Source: Spartobacteria bacterium (GTDB lineage Bacteria; Verrucomicrobiota; Verrucomicrobiia; Chthoniobacterales; Chthoniobacteraceae). Taken from it: a DNA stretch of 64,000 nucleotides. The stretch lies in assembly GCA_021324825.1 (NCBI GenBank), contig JAJPII010000023.1:115972-179971 (forward strand), written 5' to 3'. Of this stretch, positions 25,031-32,770 are shown piece by piece; the stretch's first letter is position 1; the number at the start of each line of letters is the position of its first letter. The position numbers and the translations under genes were made by a program. Under the pieces are notes generated by a model. That model did no database searches, had not been told where the DNA came from, and worked only from the letters and a program-made list of their open reading frames with translations.

Positions 25031-26707
25031 CTATCCGATAACCTCCTCTACCGTGGCGTCAATCCGTATGAGACCTTCCCTTTGGCGCTGCACTCGCTTG
25101 CCAAGTTCAATAATTTTTTCCAGCGGCGGCAGTGGCATGGTACGCAGTTCGGTGGCGCTCACTTGGGTGTTGCCGTTTACGCACCGGAAATAGTTGTCCA
25201 AAAGACTGCTGCTATATAGAGCCGTCAATCCCCAAACCTCATCTGCACTCATTGTACGCCCAGGGCGGTAGATGTAATTGAGGTGATTTTCTAGACCAAC
25301 CGCATCGGCATCAATATGCGAGGCGAGAAGCGGGGCGGCTGTGAGCCGGCGGGCATCTTCCTTCGCGCTAAAGCGACGCAATAGCACATAGTTCTTGTTT
25401 GGAACCAGAAGCTTCCCCTCTGACGCGGCCCGCTCGATGTATTGTGGTTTTCTCACCCCATTCGGCCAATGCAATTCCATGGGGAAAACATGATTCAGCC
25501 AGATCAATGGTACGGTATCTCCAGCCTCTTTCCGCAGCCACCGTGTGGCTCTGAACGCGACGACCGGCCCCGTCGAAATCTTCAATCCGTATTTTTCCAG
25601 GGAGCCGTGCCAGCGTTCAACCCTGGCTAATGCCTCCTCTTCCTCAGACGAACCTGGAATTCGAAGGATTGTGTCCGCCCCCGCGATCATCTCCGAGAGG
25701 GGTTTCTTTACCTCACGTGCGTCTGCCAGGTCGGCAAGCCCGTGGCAGGAAGAAATGCACATGCTCACGTGTTCCGTCTTTTGACGCCAAGAGTCATCAT
25801 GCACGCCTGAAAAAATCACATTCTCTTGCAGCACTTCATCCCGCCCAAATGCGTCCTTTCGAGAGTCGAAAACATGAATGTGCGTCGGGCGTATCCGTTC
25901 AAACAACCATCTGCGAAAGCGCGCGAAATAAGGTCCAGAGGCAAAGCTCCGAGGCACTACAAATAAGAAATGCCCTCCAGCCTTCAACATGTTGGCGCTC
26001 ACCGCCATGAACAGTGAATAGATATTCGGTTGACCGTAAACCACCTCTGAAGCCGCAGCCGCTCTCGGATCGTTTTTGCCGATTTTGAAATACGGGGGAT
26101 TTGCGATTACGAAATCGAATTTCGTGCTTGCTCGTGTGGCGCTAAGCAGGTCGACCAAAAGGCTTTCGGATAGAAGAAAATCCTCGTTCTTGATCGTGAA
26201 TTCCACGGAAACATCATGCTCGGCAGCCCAAGAGCGGAGTTCTTCCAAGACCAACTTTAGACCTTTTACCAAATCGTGATCTATCTCAAATGCCGTCACC
26301 GCAATCTCTGTGACCGCGCCGGTGTTAATCAGGTTTTCGACAGCCGCGCAAATAAGCATGCCCACACCAGCCGCAGGATCGAGAAGGCGCACCGAAGCCT
26401 TTCGACCAGCAACGAATCCAGCCATGAAACGTGCCACTGGTTCCGGCGTGAAGAAAACCCCGTTCGCTTTCCGCTCCGCGTCGCTTTTCCTACTGGCATA
26501 TTGCCGCCCGATCCGGTCCGCAAAATCGCAGGGCGAGTCCACGGAGCGCTCCATGGCTTTTCTTCGTTGCGCGTCCTCGGCATGAGGGGATTTGGCGGGA
26601 GCCTTCGCGATTTCCAGACAAACGGAGCCATCAGCCATTCTCTCAAGCTCGGGCGTAGACGACGCACGCTTACGTTTCGGCTGTTGGTACATTGGCTTGG
26701 CATTCAC
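25031..26707 (-). CDS. N6-adenine DNA methyltransferase of the PstI-like system
   Basis: A 558-residue protein. The SAM-binding motif I is LLDPAAGVGMLI near residue 108, the catalytic motif IV is IANPPYFKI, and the C-terminal half carries a target recognition domain. FFTPEPVARFMAGF and the overall length match gamma-class adenine methylases paired with BsuBI/PstI endonucleases. It protects host DNA from the endonuclease encoded next to it. The N-terminal 40 residues are basic and unstructured. Confidence 0.9.
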   Translation of the reverse strand: MNAKPMYQQPKRKRASSTPELERMADGSVCLEIAKAPAKSPHAEDAQRRKAMERSVDSPCDFADRIGRQYASRKSDAERKANGVFFTPEPVARFMAGFVAGRKASVRLLDPAAGVGMLICAAVENLINTGAVTEIAVTAFEIDHDLVKGLKLVLEELRSWAAEHDVSVEFTIKNEDFLLSESLLVDLLSATRASTKFDFVIANPPYFKIGKNDPRAAAASEVVYGQPNIYSLFMAVSANMLKAGGHFLFVVPRSFASGPYFARFRRWLFERIRPTHIHVFDSRKDAFGRDEVLQENVIFSGVHDDSWRQKTEHVSMCISSCHGLADLADAREVKKPLSEMIAGADTILRIPGSSEEEEALARVERWHGSLEKYGLKISTGPVVAFRATRWLRKEAGDTVPLIWLNHVFPMELHWPNGVRKPQYIERAASEGKLLVPNKNYVLLRRFSAKEDARRLTAAPLLASHIDADAVGLENHLNYIYRPGRTMSADEVWGLTALYSSSLLDNYFRCVNGNTQVSATELRTMPLPPLEKIIELGKRVQRQREGLIRIDATVEEVIG

Positions 26708-26897
26708 AGGGCAACCTGAAGTCTAGCATTTTCGAAGCGTCTGGCAAGCCACATATTGTGGCAGAAGTTTCCGCGTTCCACAACGGAGTGTGGTCGCGCC
26801 ACATCGTTTTCATCTGTTCAAGCGGTTCAGGCTTGCCCTCAAAATGAATCCCTCCTTGATCAAAGATACTCGTTACATTGCCACGGAGGAAGGTTCA

Positions 26898-26995
26898 CCC
26901 TCGCCCTTGTCGCGCAACCGTTCCAAATAAATCAGCCCACTTCTGAATCATCGCAGCGCTGAACCAAGTGTGTCGTGTTGTCCGGTTACCCTCGC
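26898..26995 (-). pseudogene. Tail of a degraded P4-type integrase
   Basis: The reverse strand reads NRTTRHTWFSAAMIQKWADL, which aligns with the end of the intact integrase nearby (NRTTHLPQRREMMQKWADYL). Upstream on that strand there is no further homology. It is the C-terminal stub of a second P4-type integrase, back to back with the intact one at 27,342. The rest of 26,708-27,341 contains only this stub and the integrase arm repeats. Confidence 0.6.
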
Positions 26996-27080
26996 GAGTC
27001 GAATTGTCCACTGTGCGATCCGGACGGCACCGCTTGTAGAATCTGGAGCGCGAGGTATACTGCCTTCCGCCGTTAGTGGA

Positions 27081-27314
27081 GTGGGGCAACTTTTGGGGCA
27101 ACTCGAGATTGGAGCGAGACGAAGTTTTAAGCATCTCAAGCGCTTCGGGGAACTGTTTGTTACCGTCCCCAGGCACCACGACCTCTTCCAGAGAAGTCCC
27201 GGACATTCCGAGATATTCATATAAGACAACGGGTTGAGCGCTTTTTGCCTCCCGGCTGTTCTCCTGACACCCCTTGCATTCCGACCCAAAAGTGGGGCAA
27301 CATTGGGGGCAACT
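27081..27314 (+). promoter_or_regulatory. Two double arm-type repeats in front of the P4-type integrase
   Basis: The double repeat TGGGGCAAC-TTT-TGGGGCAACT lies at 27,081-27,103, and a near copy at 27,292-27,314. A third, inverted half (GTTGCCCC) overlaps the region just before the integrase start at 27,342, next to its AAGGAG site. These fit integrase arm-binding sites, and the last suggests autoregulation. Confidence 0.55.
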
Positions 27315-27341
27315 GGACAAACGGAAAAAGGAGTTGCCCCC

Positions 27342-28592
27342 ATGTCCCTGACGGATGCCAAGATTCGCGCAGCGAAAGCGAAGGAAAAAGCATATAAACT
27401 CTTTGATGGAGACGGTCTTTATCTCGAAGTTTCGCCTGCTGGCGGAAAATGGTGGCGATTGAAATATCGCATTAACGGCAAGGAGAAACGCCTGTCGCTC
27501 GGCACCTATCCAGAAGTCCCTCTAGCCAGCAGCAAAAACCACGTATCAGGCACCACGATCACCGGTGCGCGCGAAAAATGCGAGGCCGCCCGGCAGCTTC
27601 TTGGCGAAGGGATCGATCCAAGTGAACACAGGAGGGCGGAGCGATCCGCGAAGGAAGAATTAACCACGAACAGCTTTGAAGCAGTGACGCGCGAGTGGCT
27701 CGTAAAATTCTCTTCGCGGCTGAAGCCGGAAAGCGTTGCGCGAAAGTTGAAGATTTTTGAGAACGACATATTCCCGTGGATTGGCCCCAAGCCGATAGCA
27801 GCGCTGACCGCGCAAGAGGTTTTGAGCGTTCTTCGCCGCATCGAAGACCGGGGGGCAGGGGAGATCGCGGCACGAGCCAAAATGTACTGCGGCCAGGCGT
27901 TTCGCTATGCGGTAGCAACAGGCCGCGCCGGGCGCGATCCCACGCAAGACCTAAAGGAGGCGCTGGCTCCCCGTGCGACGACTCATCATGCAGCGCTCAC
28001 CGATCCAGCAGCGGTCGGCGGCCTGTTGCGCGCTATTGACGGTTATGAAGGATATTTCGTCACCCGATGCGCTCTTCGCCTTGCGCCCCTGGTCTTTGTG
28101 CGGCCAGGCGAACTCCGGAACGCGGAATGGAAGGAATTTAATCTCGAACAAGCCGAGTGGCTGATTCCGGCGGAGCGGATGAAGATGGGGCAGACCCATC
28201 TTGTGCCGCTCTCAACGCGGGCCGTTGCGATTCTTCGAGAACTTCATCCAAGGACAAAATTTAGCCGCTACGTGTTCCCGAGCGCCCGCACGGGAACACG
28301 TCCCATGAGCGAAGTAGCGATCTTGGCGGCGCTCCGTAGGATGGGTTTCACGAAAGATGAAATGTCCGCCCATGGATTCAGGGCAATGGCACGGACACTA
28401 TTAGATGAGGTTCTCGGTTTCCGCCCCGACTATATAGAGCACCAACTCGCCCATGCCGTCCGTGACCCGAACGGTCGTGCATACAACCGCACGACACACT
28501 TGCCACAGCGCCGCGAGATGATGCAAAAGTGGGCCGATTATCTCGACGGGTTGCGTGTCGAGGGTGCCCCACACCCCATGGTTGTCGCTTAA
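27342..28592 (+). CDS. P4-type tyrosine integrase (DUF4102 N-terminus)
   Basis: A 416-residue protein. The N-terminal DUF4102 arm-binding domain is MSLTDAKIRAAKAKEKAYKLF followed by DGDGLYLEVSPAGGKWWRL. The catalytic Arg is in FVRPGELRNAEW, with MSAHGFRAMARTLL carrying the HxxR box, and the final segment EHQLAHAV...GRAYNRT carries His and the nucleophile Tyr. ATG 27,342 has a strong AAGGAG upstream; the longer frame would include arm repeats. It lies 11.5 kb inside element 1, so it either belongs to a nested element or was left inside when the defence island was added. Confidence 0.93.
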   Translation: MSLTDAKIRAAKAKEKAYKLFDGDGLYLEVSPAGGKWWRLKYRINGKEKRLSLGTYPEVPLASSKNHVSGTTITGAREKCEAARQLLGEGIDPSEHRRAERSAKEELTTNSFEAVTREWLVKFSSRLKPESVARKLKIFENDIFPWIGPKPIAALTAQEVLSVLRRIEDRGAGEIAARAKMYCGQAFRYAVATGRAGRDPTQDLKEALAPRATTHHAALTDPAAVGGLLRAIDGYEGYFVTRCALRLAPLVFVRPGELRNAEWKEFNLEQAEWLIPAERMKMGQTHLVPLSTRAVAILRELHPRTKFSRYVFPSARTGTRPMSEVAILAALRRMGFTKDEMSAHGFRAMARTLLDEVLGFRPDYIEHQLAHAVRDPNGRAYNRTTHLPQRREMMQKWADYLDGLRVEGAPHPMVVA

Positions 28593-28676
28593 CCCGTTTC
28601 CCGAAACCGAAAAAGAACCCCTCGGCTTGTGATTCCAGTTTTTAACTGAACTCGAATCCGCCAAACCGGAGGAACG

Positions 28677-29228
28677 GTGCGTCGTTCCGAGACAAACAGC
28701 CCCGGGTTGGCGGCGCTGGGAGACATCTATCTCCGCATCGGCAATTCTCAGGGAGATGAATTCCCCCGTCCCGAGTGGAATTCTCTCGTCAGCGAATCCA
28801 ACCGGATTCTGAAAACCATTGCGCGTCATACGCACCCCGCAGTCGTTGACAACACGGCGCAAAGCCTCGCGAAGATCATCAGCGCCAGCAATAAGCTCGG
28901 CGTTTCATCCGCCATGCGAGATTCTGCGGTTCTTCAGAGCGAAAAGGCGCGCGCCGCCAAACAGGTCAGGACGGACCGACGATGGCGCAGCATCCGATGC
29001 GCCATCGTCTGGGTTTGCCGGAAACAGAAGCTCAAATTGGTCGCCTCCGACTCCTTTGCGGAGTCGATCAAGAGCGATGTCCTCGAAGCCGCGAAACGGT
29101 TCGGCCATTCCGACCTTAGCAAGGGCACCAGCACCCGCTCCATTGAGCGCCATATTGCCGCGCTCTTGAAAGATCACCGGCTTTTGAGCGCCATTCTTGA
29201 AGAGTGCGAATTACAAGGATGGTTATAA
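28677..29228 (+). CDS. Hypothetical protein
   Basis: A 183-residue soluble, basic protein of unknown family. It probably starts at GTG 28,677, preceded by GGAGG. Predicted helices include FPRPEWNSLVSESNRILKTI and SIERHIAALLKDHRLLSAIL. It lies between the integrase and the AlpA gene, in the position where regulatory or replication accessory genes sit in P4-like elements. No motif gives a function. Confidence 0.6.
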   Translation: MRRSETNSPGLAALGDIYLRIGNSQGDEFPRPEWNSLVSESNRILKTIARHTHPAVVDNTAQSLAKIISASNKLGVSSAMRDSAVLQSEKARAAKQVRTDRRWRSIRCAIVWVCRKQKLKLVASDSFAESIKSDVLEAAKRFGHSDLSKGTSTRSIERHIAALLKDHRLLSAILEECELQGWL

Positions 29229-29287
29229 GACGACGGCAAAAGTAAGCAACGGCTCTCACCTCCTTTCGCAACAGCCCAGGAGCCGTC

Positions 29288-29524
29288 ATGTCAGAAAGCA
29301 GTACCGAGCCGGCGGTCGGAATTCTCCGCCGCCCCCAGGTCGAAGCCCGAACCGGCCTGTCCCGCTCGACCATTTATGCCCGAATGCAGGACGGGACATT
29401 CCCTCGGCCGATTTTGCTCGGCAGCCGCGCGGTTGGCTGGCTCGAACATGAAATCGACGACTGGCTCGACCAGCGCATCAAGGCGTCTCGCCCATCCGCT
29501 TCTCGTTCCAACACTCGCAATTGA
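29288..29524 (+). CDS. alpA: AlpA-family excisionase/regulator
   Basis: A 78-residue MerR-like winged helix protein: LRRPQVEARTGLSRSTIYAR (helix-turn-helix) and FPRPILLGSRAVGWLEHEID (wing and last helix). AlpA proteins control integrase expression or act as excision factors in P4-like elements. The start has AGGAG upstream. It lies close after the integrase and just before the TOPRIM gene. Confidence 0.92.
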   Translation: MSESSTEPAVGILRRPQVEARTGLSRSTIYARMQDGTFPRPILLGSRAVGWLEHEIDDWLDQRIKASRPSASRSNTRN

Positions 29525-29545
29525 TCCCAGCCACGGAGTTCTCCC

Positions 29546-30385
29546 ATGACGAGATTTTCACCTGAAGCCTCACGCGAAAGCGAGATCAACAAAACCGCCT
29601 ATACCGACTGTCCGAGTTGCGGCTATAAGAACGCGCTCGCGATTACTCAGACCAGGGAACGAACGCTTTACCATTGCCATGCCGGCTGCTCCCAAGAAGC
29701 GCTTTGGCAAACGCTACATTCGCTCGCCCCATTCATCACCCCAACAAAGCGTTCCAAGCCGAGAGAACCCGCCGTGCCGCTCGCGTTCCTTTCCGCGCTT
29801 TGGGAAAGGAGCCGGACTCCGGTCGGCACCGTCGTCGAAACCTATCTCAGGATGCGGCGAATTTCTGCCGCAATCCCGCCCTCGATACGTTTCCTGCCAA
29901 ATCATTATCACAAGCCGACCCGAACCTACTGGCCGGTGATGCTCGCCGCGATAAGCGACGCCAAAGGACGCATGCTCGCTTTGCACCGAACATATCTGGC
30001 GCCCGACGGGTCGGCGAAGGCACCCGTGGAACCTACACCTGCAAAGATGACGCTCGGCCAGGTCGGGGGCCTCGCTTGTCATCTCGGCACACCCAAAAAC
30101 GAAATCGCCGTCGGGGAGGGGATCGAAACCTGTCTCTCCGTCCAACTGGCGACCGGCATTCCGACATGGGCAGCCCTAAGCGCCGGCGGCTTGCGCCGAT
30201 TGATCCTGCCGCCGGCACCAGATGCCGGCCTCGTCACCATCGCCGCGGATGCCGATGTCGTCGGCATCGATGCGGCACGAGTGGCCGCACTTCGATGGAG
30301 GGAGGAAGGAAGGAAAATTCGCGTCATCGTTCCCTCGCGCCCAGGGACGGACTTCAATGATCTCATCATGGAGGCCACGTTATGA
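29546..30385 (+). CDS. Zinc-finger TOPRIM protein, primase-like
   Basis: A 279-residue protein. The N-terminal zinc ribbon has CPSCGYKNAL...YHCHAGC. The C-terminal TOPRIM domain has AVGEGIETCLSVQLA (catalytic Glu) and LVTIAADADVVGID (DxD). This is the layout of the primase half of P4-alpha/phage-type primase-helicases, without the helicase. It would make RNA primers for replication or for the transferred strand of the mobile element. GGAG precedes the start. Confidence 0.88.
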   Translation: MTRFSPEASRESEINKTAYTDCPSCGYKNALAITQTRERTLYHCHAGCSQEALWQTLHSLAPFITPTKRSKPREPAVPLAFLSALWERSRTPVGTVVETYLRMRRISAAIPPSIRFLPNHYHKPTRTYWPVMLAAISDAKGRMLALHRTYLAPDGSAKAPVEPTPAKMTLGQVGGLACHLGTPKNEIAVGEGIETCLSVQLATGIPTWAALSAGGLRRLILPPAPDAGLVTIAADADVVGIDAARVAALRWREEGRKIRVIVPSRPGTDFNDLIMEATL

Positions 30386-30696
30386 CGATCCGGCCTGTCC
30401 AATCCGTTGCGAGCAAATTTGGTTTCGAAGCGCTTCGATTTCGACCGCCGGAAGATGTCATGCGCCACCCCTTGGCAGAGTCCGCCGCCGCGATTCCCAC
30501 CGGACACTGCCAATCCCACCACAGGCGTACCGAGACGGGCCGGTCACGGAACGCTTCCGCTTCGCTCACGCTAAACCGCGTCCGGCCCGCCTCCGTACCG
30601 AAGTCGGCGCCTGTCGGCGGGTTTGCTCATTGCGCAAGAGCGTGCCCGGAGTTTTTCGGCGGCGGCATTTACACACGACGATCAATAGGCGCGGAA
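30386..30696. other. Gap with no convincing gene
   Basis: An open frame begins at an ATG overlapping the TOPRIM stop (30,382) and runs 133 codons, but after about 35 residues it is low-complexity and continues into the hairpin leader. It may be the start of a truncated gene. No RNA or repeat is recognised before 30,697. Confidence 0.35.
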
Positions 30697-30779
30697 GGGC
30701 TCCGGCTCACGGGGCCCTTCTTCGCCCGGCCATCGGGCCGCAATGGTGCGGTCCGGAAACTCAACCAAGGAGGATTCAC
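30697..30779 (+). promoter_or_regulatory. Hairpin leader, copy 1
   Basis: About 83 bp directly before a start codon. It contains hairpin A (GCCCG-gccat-CGGGC), hairpin B (CCGC-aatggt-GCGG), then ACTCAACCAAGGAGG as ribosome site. Copies 2 and 3 lie at 31,603 and 32,402. The stem of hairpin A co-varies between copies, which supports an RNA structure. Confidence 0.65.
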
Positions 30780-30848
30780 ATGACCGATCGCAAGCAACAG
30801 CAAGCCGCCGCATCAGCGGTCACCAAACCGCTGGTGGCCGCTCGGTAA
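30780..30848 (+). pseudogene. Truncated copy of the small W/H-motif gene
   Basis: 22 codons starting MTDRKQQQAA, nearly the same beginning as the intact gene at 31,684 (MTDSKQQPAA), behind the same leader and ribosome site. A stop follows after residue 22 and the conserved body is missing. It is either a deletion remnant or a leader peptide. Confidence 0.5.
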
Positions 30849-30893
30849 ATCCCGAGTGGCAACCTTTCAACCCAAGAAAAAAAGGAAACCACC

Positions 30894-31571
30894 ATGAGTC
30901 CACAAGCCGGACTTGTTCTTGTTCAGGAAATCGCGCCACGCCTGAGGAGTGCAATCCCCGGCGTGCGCAAAGTCGGCGCCGAAGATGATGAGGAACTCAT
31001 CCAGGACGGCCTCACCATGGCGGCGGAAATGCTGCACAACCTCGAAGGGAGGGGCAAATCTGTCACTCCTGGAAATGTGGCGTACTACTGCCTCCTGCAC
31101 CTGAAGTCAGGTCGGCGCTCCTACAGCGGCGGCAGGACGGATGTGATGGGACCAGGCACCCAGCTCGACCACTCCTCTATGGTGCTGTCGTTCGAGGAGG
31201 AAGTCGGGTTCGACCCGGAACTCGGCGAGCCGATTAGGCTGGGCGAACTCCTCACGACCGAGAATGACGACCCGGCAATAACGGCCGGGCGTAACCTCGA
31301 CTGGAATGAGTTCATGGACACCCATGACCACCGGTTCGAGGCGATCCTCGACGCCACTGCCTGTGGCCAGACGATGGAGCCGGTGGCTCGCCGGTACGGG
31401 TGCAGCCTCTCCACGATCAGCAGCTTGAAGCGGAGGTTGTCGGCGGAACTGCAGGAGTCCTTCGGTGTGGACATCCTCACCGAAGTCGCCCGCCGGCCCG
31501 GATGGCAGAGCTCGATCCAGGTCGAACGGGAGAAGGTGGCTTGCCGGGCGGATCGACGGTGTTCCCTGTGA
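30894..31571 (+). CDS. Sigma-factor-like HTH protein
   Basis: A 225-residue protein. The first half (EDDEELIQDGLTMAAEMLHN; GNVAYYCLLHLKSGRRSYSG) resembles region 2 of ECF-like sigma factors in layout. The last third (DATACGQTMEPVARRYGCSL followed by STISSLKRRLSAEL) is a helix-turn-helix like sigma region 4. A good AAGGAAA site precedes the start. It may be a regulator of transfer or leader-controlled genes. It could equally be a phage-type DNA-binding protein. Confidence 0.55.
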   Translation: MSPQAGLVLVQEIAPRLRSAIPGVRKVGAEDDEELIQDGLTMAAEMLHNLEGRGKSVTPGNVAYYCLLHLKSGRRSYSGGRTDVMGPGTQLDHSSMVLSFEEEVGFDPELGEPIRLGELLTTENDDPAITAGRNLDWNEFMDTHDHRFEAILDATACGQTMEPVARRYGCSLSTISSLKRRLSAELQESFGVDILTEVARRPGWQSSIQVEREKVACRADRRCSL

Positions 31572-31602
31572 GCGCCCCGACAAAAATCGACCGTGAGCAC
31601 TA

Positions 31603-31683
31603 CGGCCGGCTCACGGAGCCTTTTTACGCCCGGCCATCGGGCCGCAATGGTGCGGTCCAAAAACTCAGCCAAGGAGGATTCAC
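31603..31683 (+). promoter_or_regulatory. Hairpin leader, copy 2
   Basis: Near-identical to copy 1 over the hairpin A/B segment and ribosome site. Here the first stem GGCT-cacgg-AGCC is followed by TTTTT, which looks like a rho-independent terminator ahead of the two hairpins. It sits directly before the gene at 31,684. Confidence 0.68.
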
Positions 31684-31953
31684 ATGACCGATAGCAAGCA
31701 ACAGCCAGCCGCGAATAACACAGCGCCTTCCACCGCGCCGACCCTCATCGCCTACCATGTGCGCGAGGTGAAGGAAGGAAAAGACTTTTGGACCCGCATC
31801 GGCTCCGCTTGGAGCCACAAGGACAGCAAAGGCTTCACCGTCCAACTCGACGCGGTTCCGCTCGATGGGCGCATCACGCTCCGCAGGCCTGAGGAAAAGG
31901 CGGGCGACAAAGCTCGATCAGGAAGGCGTAGACCAACAACACCTCAGCCTTGA
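31684..31953 (+). CDS. Small conserved protein with W/H-motif domain
   Basis: An 89-residue protein. The central domain (AYHVREVKEGKDFWTRIGSA followed by WSHKD..GFTVQLDAVPLDGRITLR) is shared with the protein at 32,484 and with small proteins seen on proteobacterial plasmids and integrative elements (from memory). Function unknown. It follows hairpin leader copy 2 and a strong AAGGAGG site. The C-terminus is basic (KARSGRRR). Confidence 0.75.
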   Translation: MTDSKQQPAANNTAPSTAPTLIAYHVREVKEGKDFWTRIGSAWSHKDSKGFTVQLDAVPLDGRITLRRPEEKAGDKARSGRRRPTTPQP

Positions 31954-32401
31954 CGGAGCAGACTGAGTATGGATGCGGCAGAAAAATCCCTGGGCCGGTT
32001 ACGACACAAGTCGTGGCCGGTCCGGAAGCCATCGGGCCGCCGAGCTCACCCCGTTCGAGTTTCATTTCTCATTCCGCCCCATTTCCGCGAACGGAATTCA
32101 GCCGTGCCGCCGCCGCTCGTTTCCTCTGCCTATCGAATTGCCATGCTTGCTGGCCCTTCAGTATTCCGCCGCCGCGTCACAGCTTCTTCCACCTCGCACA
32201 TGCGGGAGCCGAGGGGGGCCATTGATCGCAGCCACCTTTTTTGTCGCAGCTTCGTTTCATCATCATGCGACTCCTTTGAGAAGCATCGGAACGCTATGCG
32301 GCCTTCTTGATGGCATGGCTAAAGGCCCCGCCGGTCCGGTAAAGCAGAAAATCGGTTCCCCCTAAAGGTTCCCCCGATTTTCAGCTTGACCGGAAACGCT
32401 C
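31954..32401. other. Gap holding one strong hairpin (32,342-32,387)
   Basis: About 450 bp with no convincing gene. At 32,342-32,387 a stem pairs AAGCaGAAAATCGG with CCGATTTTCaGCTT (13 of 14 pairs), and its loop holds two direct copies of GGTTCCCCC. It could be a terminator or the end of a small inserted piece. Open frames in the rest are low-complexity shadows. Confidence 0.5.
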
Positions 32402-32483
32402 GCGCTCCGGCTTACCGGGCCTTTGGTCGCCTGGCCATCAGGCCGCAATCACGCGGTCCGACAACTCAACAAAGGAGACTTAC
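32402..32483 (+). promoter_or_regulatory. Hairpin leader, copy 3
   Basis: It has the same plan as copies 1 and 2 but more diverged. Hairpin A is GCCTG-gccat-CAGGC, a paired change from GCCCG/CGGGC. Hairpin B keeps CCGC/GCGG with a changed loop (aatcac). The ribosome site is AAAGGAGAC. It directly precedes the gene at 32,484. Confidence 0.68.
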
Positions 32484-32717
32484 ATGTTTGAGATCACAGA
32501 GGAAGACTTTCGCAACAAGGGGCAAAACGTCGGCACGAGAGCCCCAACTCACATCGCCTACCATGTCCGCGATGCAAAAGAAGGAAATGGCTTCTGGACA
32601 CGCGTTGGATCGGCCTGGCCGCACAAAGACGGCAACGGCTTCAACCTCCAGATCGATGTCGTGCCACTCGACGGGCGCATCACTCTGCGGGTCATAAAAG
32701 AAAAGCGTGGACAGTGA
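32484..32717 (+). CDS. Small conserved protein, paralogue of the 31,684 product
   Basis: A 77-residue protein with the same domain (IAYHVRDAKEGNGFWTRVGS followed by AWPHKDGNGFNLQIDVVPLDGRITLR). The N-terminus differs (MFEITEEDFRNK). Two intact paralogues and one truncated copy, each behind the same leader, indicate local duplication. Function unknown; placement before ardC suggests expression on entry into a new host, as for antirestriction genes (inference). Confidence 0.75.
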   Translation: MFEITEEDFRNKGQNVGTRAPTHIAYHVRDAKEGNGFWTRVGSAWPHKDGNGFNLQIDVVPLDGRITLRVIKEKRGQ

Positions 32718-32725
32718 ACTCAACC

Positions 32726-32748
32726 GGGCGGGCGCTTAGCGCCCGCCC
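32726..32748 (+). promoter_or_regulatory. Strong GC hairpin before ardC
   Basis: GGGCGGGCGC pairs with GCGCCCGCCC around a 3-nt loop, flanked by two copies of CTCAACC, 22 bp before the ardC start and just before its AAGGAGG site. It is a different hairpin from the three leaders but in the same position. Confidence 0.65.
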
Positions 32749-32770
32749 CTCAACCGCGAAGGAGGGTGCA

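Noticed and set aside
30222..30848. 208-codon frame from inside the TOPRIM gene into the leader
   Set aside because: Only its last 22 codons behind the ribosome site make sense; the rest crosses non-coding DNA.
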